Assembly (NCBI RefSeq): GCF_000092225.1 | Contig: NC_014158.1 | Span: 124,001 to 188,000, forward strand | DNA: 64,000 bases | Source: Tsukamurella paurometabola DSM 20162 | GTDB taxonomy: Bacteria; Actinomycetota; Actinomycetes; Mycobacteriales; Mycobacteriaceae | Direction of reading: 5' to 3' | Shown: one piece after another, positions 53,780 through 63,609 of the stretch | How positions within the stretch are numbered: the stretch's first letter is position 1 | How the letters are laid out: each line of letters starts with the position of its first letter | The notes under the pieces: model-generated | What the model saw: only the letters and a program-made list of their open reading frames with translations | Told to the model about the DNA's origin: nothing | Database searches by the model: none | Program-made: the position numbers and the translations under genes

Positions 53780-54904
53780 CTAGCGCACCGGCTGCTGCTG
53801 GGTGGCGCAGTGGATTCCGCCGCCGCCCCCGGCGATGGGGTCGATGTCCAACTGCACCACCTCGCGGCCGGGAAACAGCCGCTGCAGCGTGGCACGCGCC
53901 TCGCCGTCGGTTTCCGCATCGCCGAACTGCGGGCTGATCACAGCTCCGTTGCACAGGTAGAAGTTGATGTATCCGGCGGCGAAGTCATCGTCCTCGGCGT
54001 ACGCCTCGCGGACCGTCGACGGAGTGCGCAGTACCTCGACGGTGAGCCCGCGGCCCTTGGCGTCCGTGGCGCCGCGGAGGATGTCGAGGTGACGCCGGGT
54101 CACGTCGTAGTCGAAGGACTCCGGGTCTTCGTCGAGGCCGGCCACCACCACGCCGGGGGAGGCGAATCGGGCGTAGAAGTCGGTGTGCCCGTCGGTGATG
54201 TCCCTGCCCTTGATCCCGGGCAGCCAGATCACCCGGTCGATGCCGAGTAGGTCGCTCAATTCGGCTTCGACCTGCTGCTTGGTCCAGCCGGGGTTGCGAT
54301 TGTCGTTGAGCACGCAGCTCTCGGTGATGATCGCCGTGCCCTCACCGTCCACTTCGATGCCGCCGCCCTCCAGCACCAGGTCGGTGCGGAGCACCTCGGC
54401 GCGGGCCTGCGCGGTCACCAGCCCGGCGACCCTGGCATCCGATGTGTGGCGCTGCTTGTTGCCCCAGCCGTTGAAGTTGAAGTCGACGCCGGCGAGCCCC
54501 TGATCGCCCTTGACGAACACCGGGCCGGTATCGCGGATCCACAGGTCGTCGAGTTCGGCGGCCACCAGCGTGACGCCCGGGGCGTTGCCGATGAGTTCCT
54601 TGGCGCGGCCCATCTGGTCGGCGCTGACCAGCATCGAGACCGGTTCGAACCGCGCGATGGCGGTGGCGATGAGGGCCAGTGAGCGTTGCACGCCCGGGGC
54701 GCGGTCCTTGCCCCAGATGTCCTCGCGCGCAGCGAAGGCCATCCAGGTCCGCTCGTGGGGGTCGCCCTCGTCGGGCATGTGCCAGCGCCGGCCTCGACGG
54801 TCGATCGGTGAGCGCTCCGCGGGGCTGCCCGACGGTGCGCCGCACGCCGCGAGCACGAATCCCACGAGGGCGGTTCCCGCTTGGACGAATCGGCGGCGGT
54901 TCAT
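53780..54904 (-). CDS. Secreted agmatine/peptidylarginine deiminase-family lipoprotein
   Basis: The 374-residue protein has the guanidino-deiminase motifs ELDDLWIRDTGPVFV, NGWGNKQ, LEGGGIEVDGEGT, DGHTDFYARF and the terminal GGGGIHCATQQQP with the catalytic cysteine near 366. The N-terminus NRRRFVQAGTALVGFVLAAC is a twin-arginine-like signal ending in a lipobox (LAAC, Cys21). The enzyme should therefore be exported folded and lipid-anchored, unusual for this cytosolic family. It would turn agmatine or peptidyl-arginine into citrulline-type products and ammonia outside the cell. It is convergent with the lipase genes and not part of the envelope pathway. Confidence 0.88.
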   Translation of the reverse strand: MNRRRFVQAGTALVGFVLAACGAPSGSPAERSPIDRRGRRWHMPDEGDPHERTWMAFAAREDIWGKDRAPGVQRSLALIATAIARFEPVSMLVSADQMGRAKELIGNAPGVTLVAAELDDLWIRDTGPVFVKGDQGLAGVDFNFNGWGNKQRHTSDARVAGLVTAQARAEVLRTDLVLEGGGIEVDGEGTAIITESCVLNDNRNPGWTKQQVEAELSDLLGIDRVIWLPGIKGRDITDGHTDFYARFASPGVVVAGLDEDPESFDYDVTRRHLDILRGATDAKGRGLTVEVLRTPSTVREAYAEDDDFAAGYINFYLCNGAVISPQFGDAETDGEARATLQRLFPGREVVQLDIDPIAGGGGGIHCATQQQPVR

Positions 54905-55297
54905 CTGTCACCTCATCTGGAGTAGCGCTGTGTGCTGAGAAGCTAGCAGTACGTCGCGAAACTGTTGCGCTGAGCGCGAACGCGGCCACTATGTCCACGG
55001 CCGCCTGCTCAGCGACAGTTTCGCGAGGTGCCCCGGGATCTGATCGATGTGCAGTTCTACAACGGCGCCGAGCGGGGCCGGTCGCTCCGGAACACCGGAC
55101 GCACGCGACTTTCGGTGACCTGGCCCGCCGAAACACCGCAGCGAGGGCGAAAAAGTCCAGGTCCGGTGAGTTGTGCGGACCGGACAAAATCCGAGAGCGG
55201 CGAGCGCCGACGGTGCGCTCCGTGTGGCGGGGGCACGCTCGCGCAACGGTTAGGCTGTGCGCAACGTCAACAGCCGTCGACCAGGAGTACCCACACA
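54905..55297. other. 393-bp intergenic region with structured repeats
   Basis: No gene is visible. It holds the long hairpin at 54955-55027 and, near 55140-55165, the sequence GGCGAAAAAGTCCAGGTCCG. The latter shares a 13-base core with the hairpin loop at 1115-1127 and is preceded by GACCTGG, which could pair with its CCAGGTC. The upstream region of the next gene ends in AGGAG at a usable distance from its GTG. Confidence 0.55.
54955..55027. repeat. Long nested hairpin in the intergenic region
   Basis: Arms TCGCGAAACTGTTGCGCTGAGC (two halves, 54955-54976) and the complement at 55008-55027 pair along about 20 bases with a two-base bulge. Inside lies a second stem GCGGCC/GGCCGC (54983-54988 with 55000-55005). 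It lies 50 bases upstream of the deiminase start and 270 before the LLM oxidoreductase, so it is not an obvious terminator. Confidence 0.6.
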
Positions 55298-56278
55298 GTG
55301 ACCACTGAACCCCGCAAGTTCCGTTTCGCAGCGGGTGGTGCAGGCAACGCCGACGAGGGTGGGGCGCGGAAGTTCGTCAAACTCGCCCAGGAGGCCGAGG
55401 AGCTGGGCTTCGACACCTTCGCCATCCCGGACCGGCTGGACGCCCAGGTGGGCCCGCTCGCCGCGCTCGGCGCCCTGGCCGTGAGCACCTCCACCATCCG
55501 GCTGGCCACCTCCATGCTGGCGATGCCCTTCCGGCACCCCGCGGTGCTGGCCAAGGAACTCACCACCATCGACGTGCTGTCCAAGGGCCGTCTCGAGATC
55601 GGTCTGGGCCTCGGAGCCTTCAAGGACGATTTCGACCAGGCCGGCATCGAGTTCGAGAGCCCCGACCGCCGGTTGCAGCGCCTCGACGAAGGCCTGACGG
55701 TGCTCGACACCCTGCTGCGCGGTCAGGAGGCGGAGTTCGAGGGCGAAATCTTCTCGGTGCAGGCGCTCAAGGGCTATCCCCGGCCCCGGCAGGGCCCGAG
55801 GCCACCGATCGCCATCGGCGCCGGGGCCCGGCGCACGCTGGAGCTCGCTGCGCGCCGCGCGGACGTGGTCTCGATCAACCCGCGCAGCTCGGCCGAGGGC
55901 ATGCTCAAGATCTCGGACATGTCGATGGATGCCGTGAAGAACAAGGTGGAGGTCGTGAAGGCCGCTGCGGGCGAGCGCTTCGCCGATATCGAGCTGTCCT
56001 GGTCGATCGCCACCATCGTGGTCACCGACGATCGCGAGCAGGTCGCGGACTTCGCGCTCAAAGCGATCGAGCGAGGCCTCTCCGCGAGCATCGAGATCGA
56101 CAAGGAGGTCACCATCGATGACGTGCTGAACTCGCCGTACCTGGCGATCGGCACGTTCGACGAGATCGCCGATCAGGTGCGCGCGACCCGCGCCGCGACC
56201 GGTATGTCGTACGTGGGTGTCGTGCCCACCCAGATGGAGGCCTTCGCACCCGTCCTCGAGCAGCTCAAGGGCGAGTGA
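55298..56278 (+). CDS. LLM-class F420-dependent oxidoreductase
   Basis: The 326-residue luciferase-like TIM-barrel protein begins at GTG 55298 behind AGGAG. It contains GFDTFAIPDRLDAQVGPLAA, TSTIRLATSMLAMPFRHPAV, LSKGRLEIGLGLGAFKDDF, PPIAIGAGARRTLELAAR and a late TFDEIADQVRATR. These fit the TIGR03621-like F420-binding group common in mycolata. The substrate is unknown. It lies directly before the fadD32 promoter region but has no clear link to mycolate synthesis. Confidence 0.85.
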   Translation: MTTEPRKFRFAAGGAGNADEGGARKFVKLAQEAEELGFDTFAIPDRLDAQVGPLAALGALAVSTSTIRLATSMLAMPFRHPAVLAKELTTIDVLSKGRLEIGLGLGAFKDDFDQAGIEFESPDRRLQRLDEGLTVLDTLLRGQEAEFEGEIFSVQALKGYPRPRQGPRPPIAIGAGARRTLELAARRADVVSINPRSSAEGMLKISDMSMDAVKNKVEVVKAAAGERFADIELSWSIATIVVTDDREQVADFALKAIERGLSASIEIDKEVTIDDVLNSPYLAIGTFDEIADQVRATRAATGMSYVGVVPTQMEAFAPVLEQLKGE

Positions 56279-56491
56279 TGCGACCTTGCGGTTTTCGTCC
56301 GTGCCGACGGTGCGCGGTACGATAGCTGGGTTTGCGGATTTTCGCGGCGTGTCCAGGACTGAAACGGGCCGGACGAGTTGCGGATATCAAGCACTATGAG
56401 GTGGCCCACAGCCCGGCAACGGGGCGTGGCCGCCAGGCGATGAATTACCTACGACCGTAGTCACCCCGAGACGGTCTCCGAGGAGCGATGC

Positions 56492-58402
56492 ATGAACAAC
56501 GAGTTTGACCAGTTTCTGGACGAAGACGGCAATATCTTCTTCCGCCCCGGAACGACGCTGGTCGACTTCGTGGAGCGCAATGCACGTGAGCGCGCCGACA
56601 CGCTGGCCTACCGCTTCATCGACTACAGCCGCGAGCGTGACGGCGAAGTCCACGAGCTGACCTGGGCGCAGTTCGGTGCCCGCCTGCGCGCCATCGGTGC
56701 CCGCCTGCAGCACATCACCAAGCGTGAGGACCGGGTTGCGATCCTCGCCCCGCAGGGCTTGGACTACGTGACCGCCTTCTTCGGCGCCCTGTACGCGGGC
56801 AACATCGCCGTGCCGCTGTTCAGCCCCGACGAGCCCGGCCACACCGACCGCCTGCGCATCGTCCTCGAGGACTGCAAGCCCACCGCGATCCTCACCTCGT
56901 CGGGCTCCGCCGAGGCCTGCCGCAACTTCTTCCGTCACCTCCCGGCCAAGGAGCGTCCGCGCATCATCGCCGTCGACGCCATCCCGGACTCGGTGGGCTC
57001 GACGCTCAAGCCCTTCCCGATCTACCGCGACACCATCGCGTACCTGCAGTACACCTCGGGCTCCACTCGCAACCCCGCCGGTGTGCAGATCACCTACGAG
57101 GCCGTCGGCACGAACGTGATCCAGATGATCCACGCGCTGGACCTCAATGAGAACTCCCGCGGCGTCACCTGGCTGCCGATGTTCCACGACATGGGCCTGC
57201 TCACCGTGATCCTTCCTGCGCTGGGCGGTAAGTTCATCACGATCATGAGCCCGTCGGCGTTCGTGCGCCGGCCCGGCCGCTGGATCAACGAGCTCGCCGC
57301 CGTCGAGGACGGCGCCGAGACCTTCGCCGCGGCCCCGAACTTCGCCTACGAGCACGCCGCCGCCCGCGGACTGCCGAAGGAGGGCGAGACCCTCGACCTG
57401 TCGAACGTCAAGGGCCTGATCAACGGCTCGGAGCCGGTCACCGTCTCGTCGATGAAGAAGTTCAACGACGCCTTCGCCCCGTACGGTCTGTCGCCGAAGG
57501 CGATCAAGCCCTGTTACGGCATGGCCGAGGCCACCCTGTTCGTCAGCTCGACCCCGGTCGAGAACGAGGCCCGCGTGGTCTACGTGGACCGCGACAGCCT
57601 GGCCGCCGGCACCTTCGTCGTCGCCGACGAGAACGCCGAGGGCGCCGTTCCGCAGGTGTCCTGCGGCGACGTCGCGCTGAGCCAGTGGGCGTGCATCGTC
57701 GACCCCGAGACCGGCAAGGAGCTGCCGGACGATTCCGTCGGCGAGATCTGGCTGCACGGGATGAACATCGGCTCCGGCTACTGGGAGCGGGCCGAGGAGT
57801 CGCGCGAGACCTTCCAGAACTACGTGACCCCGCTGTCCGAGGGCACCCACTCGGCCGGGGTGAAGAACCTGGAGAAGGCCCGCTGGCTGCGCACCGGCGA
57901 CTTCGGGGTCTATCACGACGGCGAGCTGTACATCACCGGCCGCGTCAAGGACCTGGTGATCGTGGATGGTCGCAACCACTACCCGCAGGACATCGAGTTC
58001 ACCGCGCAGGAGTCGAACACCAAGTACATCCGTACCGGCTACCTCGCCGCCTTCTCGGTGCCGGCGAACGAGTTGCCGCAGGCCGTCTTCGAGAACGCGC
58101 ACTCGGGCCTGACCTATGACCCGAACGACCAGTCCGAGCAGCTGGTGATCGTGGCAGAGCTCGGCGCCGGTGGCGCGAAGCAGGACCAGCAGGCCCTCGC
58201 CGACGGCATCCGCTCCGCGGTGGGCGCCGCACACGGCGTGCTCGCCCGCGACATCCTCCTGGTCCCCGGCGGCTCGCTGCCCCGCACCAGCTCGGGCAAG
58301 ATCGCTCGGCGCGCGGGCCGGGCCGCCTACATCGACGGCACGCTGCGCGGCGGGTACACCCAGCAGGCGTTCCCCGATGCCGAGGCGAACAACGTCCAGT
58401 AG
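56492..58402 (+). CDS. fadD32: Long-chain fatty-acyl-AMP ligase FadD32
   Basis: The 636-residue protein is of the FAAL class: YTSGSTRNPAGVQI, LPMFHDMGLL, GSEPVTVSSMKKF, KPCYGMAEATLFVS, WLRTGDFGVYHDGELYITGR and the C-terminal RTSSGKIARR lysine. It activates the meromycolic acid as an acyl-AMP and loads it on the first ACP of Pks13. The start is ATG 56492 with AGGAGCGAT upstream. Its position just before pks13 and accD4 is conserved in all mycolata. The 213-base region upstream holds the operon's control sequences. Confidence 0.97.
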   Translation: MNNEFDQFLDEDGNIFFRPGTTLVDFVERNARERADTLAYRFIDYSRERDGEVHELTWAQFGARLRAIGARLQHITKREDRVAILAPQGLDYVTAFFGALYAGNIAVPLFSPDEPGHTDRLRIVLEDCKPTAILTSSGSAEACRNFFRHLPAKERPRIIAVDAIPDSVGSTLKPFPIYRDTIAYLQYTSGSTRNPAGVQITYEAVGTNVIQMIHALDLNENSRGVTWLPMFHDMGLLTVILPALGGKFITIMSPSAFVRRPGRWINELAAVEDGAETFAAAPNFAYEHAAARGLPKEGETLDLSNVKGLINGSEPVTVSSMKKFNDAFAPYGLSPKAIKPCYGMAEATLFVSSTPVENEARVVYVDRDSLAAGTFVVADENAEGAVPQVSCGDVALSQWACIVDPETGKELPDDSVGEIWLHGMNIGSGYWERAEESRETFQNYVTPLSEGTHSAGVKNLEKARWLRTGDFGVYHDGELYITGRVKDLVIVDGRNHYPQDIEFTAQESNTKYIRTGYLAAFSVPANELPQAVFENAHSGLTYDPNDQSEQLVIVAELGAGGAKQDQQALADGIRSAVGAAHGVLARDILLVPGGSLPRTSSGKIARRAGRAAYIDGTLRGGYTQQAFPDAEANNVQ

Positions 58403-58482
58403 CGCTCACCTGCGCTCGCCCACACAACTTCATCACACGCGACTGGGTAACCCACGGTCTCGACGCGAAGGGTAGACACAAC

Positions 58483-61400
58483 ATGGCTGAGAACGAGTAC
58501 ACCCCCCATGAAGGCCCGACCGGCAAGGCCCGTGAGGATCTGAGCCTCGAGGAACTGCGCGCGTGGATGCGGCAGTGGATCGCGGACGCCACCAAGCAGC
58601 CCGTCGAGAACATCACCGATGACAAGTCGCTCGACGAGTTCGGCCTGGGCTCGCGCGACGCGGTCTCCATGGCGTCGGACATCGAGGATTTCACCGGCGT
58701 CCAGCTGACGGCCACCGTCGCCTTCCAGCATCCGACGATCGCCCTGCTCAGTCAGCGCATCATCGACGGTGACCCGGTGGTCTCCGACGACGATCTCGCC
58801 GCCGAGGCGGCGCAGTACGACCGTGGCGAGGAGTTCGAGGCGAACCGCGGAACGCACGACGTGGCCGTGGTCGGTCTCGCGACGCGCTTCCCCAAGGCGG
58901 GGGAGACCCCCGAGTCCACGTGGGAGTTCCTCATCGGGAACGGCGACGCCACCACCGATCTGCCCGAGGACCGCTGGCTGGAGTTCAAGCAGGACCCGCG
59001 CCTGAAGGCCGTACTCGACGAGGCCAACACGTTCGGCGGCTACCTCGACGACGTGGCCTCCTTCGACGCCGAGTTCTTCCAGATGACCCCGCGTGAGGTC
59101 GAGATGGTCGATCCGCAGCAGCGGCTCGCGCTCGAACTCACCTGGGAGGCGCTGGAGCAGGCCAACATTCCGCCCAGCTCCGTCAAGGGCACCCGCACCG
59201 GTGTGTGGATGGGCAGCTCCGCCAACGACTACCAGATGCTGGCCGTGGCCGACCCGACGAAGGCCAATCCGTACGCGCTGACCGGCACGTCGACCTCCAT
59301 CGTCGCAAACCGCGTCTCCTACTTCTACGATTTCCACGGCCCGTCGGTCGCGGTCGACACCGCGTGCTCGTCCTCGCTGGTGGCGATCCACCAGGCCATC
59401 CGCAGCCTGCGCGACGGCGAGACCGATATGGCCGTCGCCGGCGGTGTGAACATGCTCATCGTGCCCGCCGCGACGCTGGGCTTCGACAGCCTCGGCGCGC
59501 AGGCGCCCGACGGCAAGATCAAGGCCTTCAGCTCGGACGCCAACGGCATGATCCGCGCTGAGGGCGGCGGCGTCGTGCTGCTCAAGCGGCTCGCCGACGC
59601 CGAGCGCGACGGCGACGACATCCTCGGTGTGATCGCCGGCTCCGCCGTCACCTCCGATGGCAAGTCCAACGGCATCTTCGCGCCGAACCCGGAGGCGCAG
59701 GTGATCAACCTGCGCGACGCCTACATCGACGCCGGTATCGACCCGCGCACCGTGGATTACCTCGAGGCGCACGGCACCGGCACCATCCTGGGCGATCCGC
59801 TCGAGGCCGACGCCATCGGCCGCGTTCTCGGCCGCGGCCGCGACGCCGAGAAGCCGCTGTTGCTCGGTTCGGCGAAGACCAACTTCGGCCACCTGGAGGC
59901 GGCCGCGGGTATCGCCGGCGTCGCCAAGGTGCTGCTCTCGATCCGCAACGGCCAGATCCCCGCCTCGCTGAATTTCGCCGGCCCCAACCCGTACATCCAG
60001 TTCGAGGCCAATCGCCTCCTGATGGCGGCGCGGAACACCGAGTGGCCCCGGTACTCCGGCCACCGGATCGCCGGCGTCACGGGTAACGGTTTCGGCGGCA
60101 CCAACGCCCACGTGGTCATCACGGAGTACATCGCTCCCGAGATCGTCGAGGGCGAAACCGAAGCGGACGCTGCGGATTCCGCGGACCCGAATGCGGTGCC
60201 GGAGTTCTACGCGGCCACCGCCGACGGTGTCGCGGTCCCGCTCGTGCTCACCGCCTACGTCCCGTCGCGCCGCCGCGCGGCCGCCGCTGAGCTCCTCGAA
60301 TGGCTGGAGTCCGACGAGGCCACGCAGTATTCGCTGGCCGAGATCGGTCGTACCCTCGCCAGTCGCAACCACGGCCGTGTCCGTTCGGTGGTCCTGGCCA
60401 AGGATCTCGACGAGGCGATCAAGGGATTCCGCGCGATCGCCGAGGGCAAGAACGCGCCGAACGTGATCTCCGCCAACCAGCCGGACGCGACCGGTCCGGC
60501 GTTCATCTTTTCCGGTTTCGGCAGCCATCACCGCAAGATGGCCAAGCAGCTCTACCTCGAGAACCCCGTGTTCAAGCACTACTTCGACGAGGTCAACGAG
60601 CTGATCATCGACGAGTCGGGCGACGACTACGCCGAGATGATCACCGACGACGCGCAGACCTTCCACATCGAGACCGGCCAGGTGGGCATCTTCGCCATCC
60701 AGGTCGCACTCGTGGGCCTGTTCCGCCATCACGGCATCGAACCCGGTGTGGTGCTGCCGCATTCGATGGGCGAGGCCACCGCGGCCTGGCTCACCGGCGG
60801 CCTCTCGCTGGAAGACGCCGTGCGCGTCATCTGCAACCGCTCGCGCCTGATGGGCGAGGGCGAGGCCATGCTCCCCGAGGAGATGGAACGATTCATGGCG
60901 CTGGTGGAGTACAGCGCCGACGACATCGACACCGTGCTGGGCGAGTACGAGGGCCTGGAGATCTGCGTCTACGCCGCGCCCACGCACACTGTGATCGGCG
61001 GCCCCGGCAAGGTGATCGACCAGATCGTCGCCGAGACCGAGGCCAAGGGCCTCATGGCTCGCAAGCTCGTCACCCGCGGTGCCTCGCACACCTCGCAGAT
61101 GGACCCGCTGCTCGGCGAACTGCAGGCCGAGCTCATGGGTATCGAGCCGCACCCGCTGAAGTACCCGATGTATTCCACCGTGAACAAGGAGGAGTTCTAT
61201 CGTGCGGGGCACGCCCCGGTGCACGATGTGGACTACTGGATCAAGGGCCTGCGCCACAGTGTCTGGTTCACCCAGGCCGTGGAGAAGGCCGTCGAGGCCG
61301 GCTACCGCACCTTCATCGAGTTCTCCCCGAACCCGATCACCCTGATCTCCGTGGCCGCGGTGACGTTCGGCTCCGGTATCCAGGACGCCGCGCTGGTGCA

Positions 61401-63597
61401 GACGCTCAAGCGCAAGGAGGACGAGCCCGGCACGATCATGACCGCGCTCGCCACCGTCTTCGCACACGGCCACCACGTGGACGTCGCCTCGCTCTTCGGC
61501 CCCGGCCGGTACGCACCCGTGCCGCGGACGAAGTTCCAGCGCAAGCACATCTGGATCCAGACCAAGCTGCCCGACGGCGGCTCGGGCATGGTTCCCGGCG
61601 CGCATGTGGCGCTGCCCGACGGCCGGCACGTGTGGCAGCTCGATGCGGGCGCGCTCACCCTGGGCGATCAGACGCGGATCTCGCTGGTCGACCTCGCGAA
61701 GAATGCCGCCGTCCAGGTACTCGACGGTGCCGCGGTCACCGCGGCGGTCGAGCACGGCGAGGCCGCGGACGGGAACACCCTGACCACCACGCTGACCCCG
61801 CACCCGGGCGGCGCATCGATCCAGGTGCACGAGAACACCGGCACGGGCTTCCGGCTGCTGCTCGACGCCGTCGTGGTGGGCGGCGAGGCCTCCGGCAGCG
61901 CCGCGGCGCCGCTCATCACCAAGGCCGCGCCCGCCGCGATCGCGGACGATGCCGACGACGCGCTCGACGCCGAGCCCGCGATCGCCGTCTCCGAGGAGAC
62001 CGAGGCCCCCGCCCCCGAGGGCAGCAGCACCGAGCGCTGGTCGCCCGAGTCCGGGGAGACCGTCGAGCACCGCCTCGGCGTGATCATCGCCGAGACCATG
62101 GGATTCGAGATCGAAGACCTCCCCAAGGAGATCCCGCTCATCGACCTCGGCATGGACTCGCTGATCGCCATGCGCATCAAGAACCGCGCCGAGTACGAGT
62201 TCGACATCCCGCCGATCCAGATCCAGGCGGTGCGCGATGCATCGTTCAACGATGTGGTGCAGTTCGTGGAGTACGCGGTGGAGCACCGTGACCAGGTCGA
62301 CGCGCTGGCCGAGCACCAGTCCGGCACCGGTGAGATGGCCGATGCCGGCAAGCTCGCCGAGATGATGCAGGCCGCGAAGGACGAGGCCGCCGCCAAGGCG
62401 TCCGCGCCGGAGAGCGCACCGGAGTCCGAGCCTGCCGCACCGTCGGAACCCGAAACCGGCAGCGACGCACCCGATCTGCTCGACGGAGCCGCCGTCGCGG
62501 AGGCCATCGGCGACGGTGTGCCCCCGCGCGACGCGGCCGAGCGCCTCACCTTCGCGACCTACGCGATCGTCGTGGGCCGCTCGCCCGGCGGCGTGTTCAA
62601 CGAGCTCGATGTGCTGAGCGAGGACGTCGCGGAGAAGCTCACCGCGCGACTGTCCGAGCGGGCCGGCGGCGAGGTGGACATCGAGGACGTCATCGACTCG
62701 AAGAACATCGAGGAGATGGCCACCTACGTGGGCGCCGTGATGAACGAGGCCACCCCGGTGGACGGATTCGTCCGCACCCTGCGCAAGCCGGAGAACACGA
62801 ATCGCAAGCCGCTCTTCCTGTTCCACCCCGCCGGCGGCAATACCACCGCCTACGAGGCACTGCTGCGCAAGCTGCCGCAGGATCTGCCGGTCTACGGATT
62901 CGAGCGGGTCGAGGGCGAGGTCGAGGACCGGGTGCGCGAGTACCTGCCCAAGCTCAAGCAGATCCAGCCCGAGGGGCCGTACCGGCTCGCGGGCTGGAGC
63001 CTCGGCGGCGCCTTCGCCTACGGGCTCGGCCGCGCCCTGGAGGACGAGGGCCAGCAGGTGGAGTACATCGGCCTGCTGGACGTGGTGGCCCCGACGGTCC
63101 CGCTCACCGACGAGCCCGCCGAGAAGAAGGCCCGCCTGCAGCGCTGGGAAACCTTCGCCCGCAAGAACTACGACATCGGCAGCGAGATCGAACTCCCGAT
63201 GGACCGGCTCGAAGCGGCGGACGACGAGGGCCAGTTCAAGATCATCATGGAACTGGTGCAGCTCTCCGATAAGAAGGTGCCCACCTCGATGATCGAGCAC
63301 CAGCGCACGTCGTTCATCGACAACCGCATGCTGATCAAGGTGAACCCCGCCGACTACGGCCGGTTCGAGGGCAAGGTCACGCTGTACCGCGCCGACCGCA
63401 TGCACGACGGTGCGGTCGAGCTGGAGCCGAACTTCGCGGACATCGCGCCGGACGGCGGCTGGGCGCCCGTGGTGGAAGACCTGGAGATCGTGAAGATCGG
63501 CGGCGATCACCTGCAGATCATCGACGAGCCGTACATCGGAAAGATCGCCACGCACATGTCGGCCGAGCTCGAACGAGCCGACGCCGAGCGGTCCTGA
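58483..63597 (+). CDS. pks13: Mycolic acid condensing polyketide synthase Pks13
   Basis: The 1704-residue protein (about 1730 in M. tuberculosis) has the domain order ACP-KS-AT-ACP-TE. The first ACP serine is in GLGSRD (Ser57). The ketosynthase has VDTACSSSLVA (Cys295), EAHGTGT and the NFGHLEAAAG histidine. The acyltransferase has LPHSMGEATA (Ser761). The second ACP has LGMDSLIAM (Ser1226). The thioesterase has AGWSLGGAFAYG (Ser1506) and a late GGDHLQI histidine. It condenses the meromycoloyl chain with a carboxylated C22-26 acyl unit and hands the product to trehalose. An Ala/Glu-rich linker of about 80 residues follows the second ACP. Confidence 0.98.
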   Translation: MAENEYTPHEGPTGKAREDLSLEELRAWMRQWIADATKQPVENITDDKSLDEFGLGSRDAVSMASDIEDFTGVQLTATVAFQHPTIALLSQRIIDGDPVVSDDDLAAEAAQYDRGEEFEANRGTHDVAVVGLATRFPKAGETPESTWEFLIGNGDATTDLPEDRWLEFKQDPRLKAVLDEANTFGGYLDDVASFDAEFFQMTPREVEMVDPQQRLALELTWEALEQANIPPSSVKGTRTGVWMGSSANDYQMLAVADPTKANPYALTGTSTSIVANRVSYFYDFHGPSVAVDTACSSSLVAIHQAIRSLRDGETDMAVAGGVNMLIVPAATLGFDSLGAQAPDGKIKAFSSDANGMIRAEGGGVVLLKRLADAERDGDDILGVIAGSAVTSDGKSNGIFAPNPEAQVINLRDAYIDAGIDPRTVDYLEAHGTGTILGDPLEADAIGRVLGRGRDAEKPLLLGSAKTNFGHLEAAAGIAGVAKVLLSIRNGQIPASLNFAGPNPYIQFEANRLLMAARNTEWPRYSGHRIAGVTGNGFGGTNAHVVITEYIAPEIVEGETEADAADSADPNAVPEFYAATADGVAVPLVLTAYVPSRRRAAAAELLEWLESDEATQYSLAEIGRTLASRNHGRVRSVVLAKDLDEAIKGFRAIAEGKNAPNVISANQPDATGPAFIFSGFGSHHRKMAKQLYLENPVFKHYFDEVNELIIDESGDDYAEMITDDAQTFHIETGQVGIFAIQVALVGLFRHHGIEPGVVLPHSMGEATAAWLTGGLSLEDAVRVICNRSRLMGEGEAMLPEEMERFMALVEYSADDIDTVLGEYEGLEICVYAAPTHTVIGGPGKVIDQIVAETEAKGLMARKLVTRGASHTSQMDPLLGELQAELMGIEPHPLKYPMYSTVNKEEFYRAGHAPVHDVDYWIKGLRHSVWFTQAVEKAVEAGYRTFIEFSPNPITLISVAAVTFGSGIQDAALVQTLKRKEDEPGTIMTALATVFAHGHHVDVASLFGPGRYAPVPRTKFQRKHIWIQTKLPDGGSGMVPGAHVALPDGRHVWQLDAGALTLGDQTRISLVDLAKNAAVQVLDGAAVTAAVEHGEAADGNTLTTTLTPHPGGASIQVHENTGTGFRLLLDAVVVGGEASGSAAAPLITKAAPAAIADDADDALDAEPAIAVSEETEAPAPEGSSTERWSPESGETVEHRLGVIIAETMGFEIEDLPKEIPLIDLGMDSLIAMRIKNRAEYEFDIPPIQIQAVRDASFNDVVQFVEYAVEHRDQVDALAEHQSGTGEMADAGKLAEMMQAAKDEAAAKASAPESAPESEPAAPSEPETGSDAPDLLDGAAVAEAIGDGVPPRDAAERLTFATYAIVVGRSPGGVFNELDVLSEDVAEKLTARLSERAGGEVDIEDVIDSKNIEEMATYVGAVMNEATPVDGFVRTLRKPENTNRKPLFLFHPAGGNTTAYEALLRKLPQDLPVYGFERVEGEVEDRVREYLPKLKQIQPEGPYRLAGWSLGGAFAYGLGRALEDEGQQVEYIGLLDVVAPTVPLTDEPAEKKARLQRWETFARKNYDIGSEIELPMDRLEAADDEGQFKIIMELVQLSDKKVPTSMIEHQRTSFIDNRMLIKVNPADYGRFEGKVTLYRADRMHDGAVELEPNFADIAPDGGWAPVVEDLEIVKIGGDHLQIIDEPYIGKIATHMSAELERADAERS

Positions 63598-63609
63598 CGA
63601 AGGGATAGG

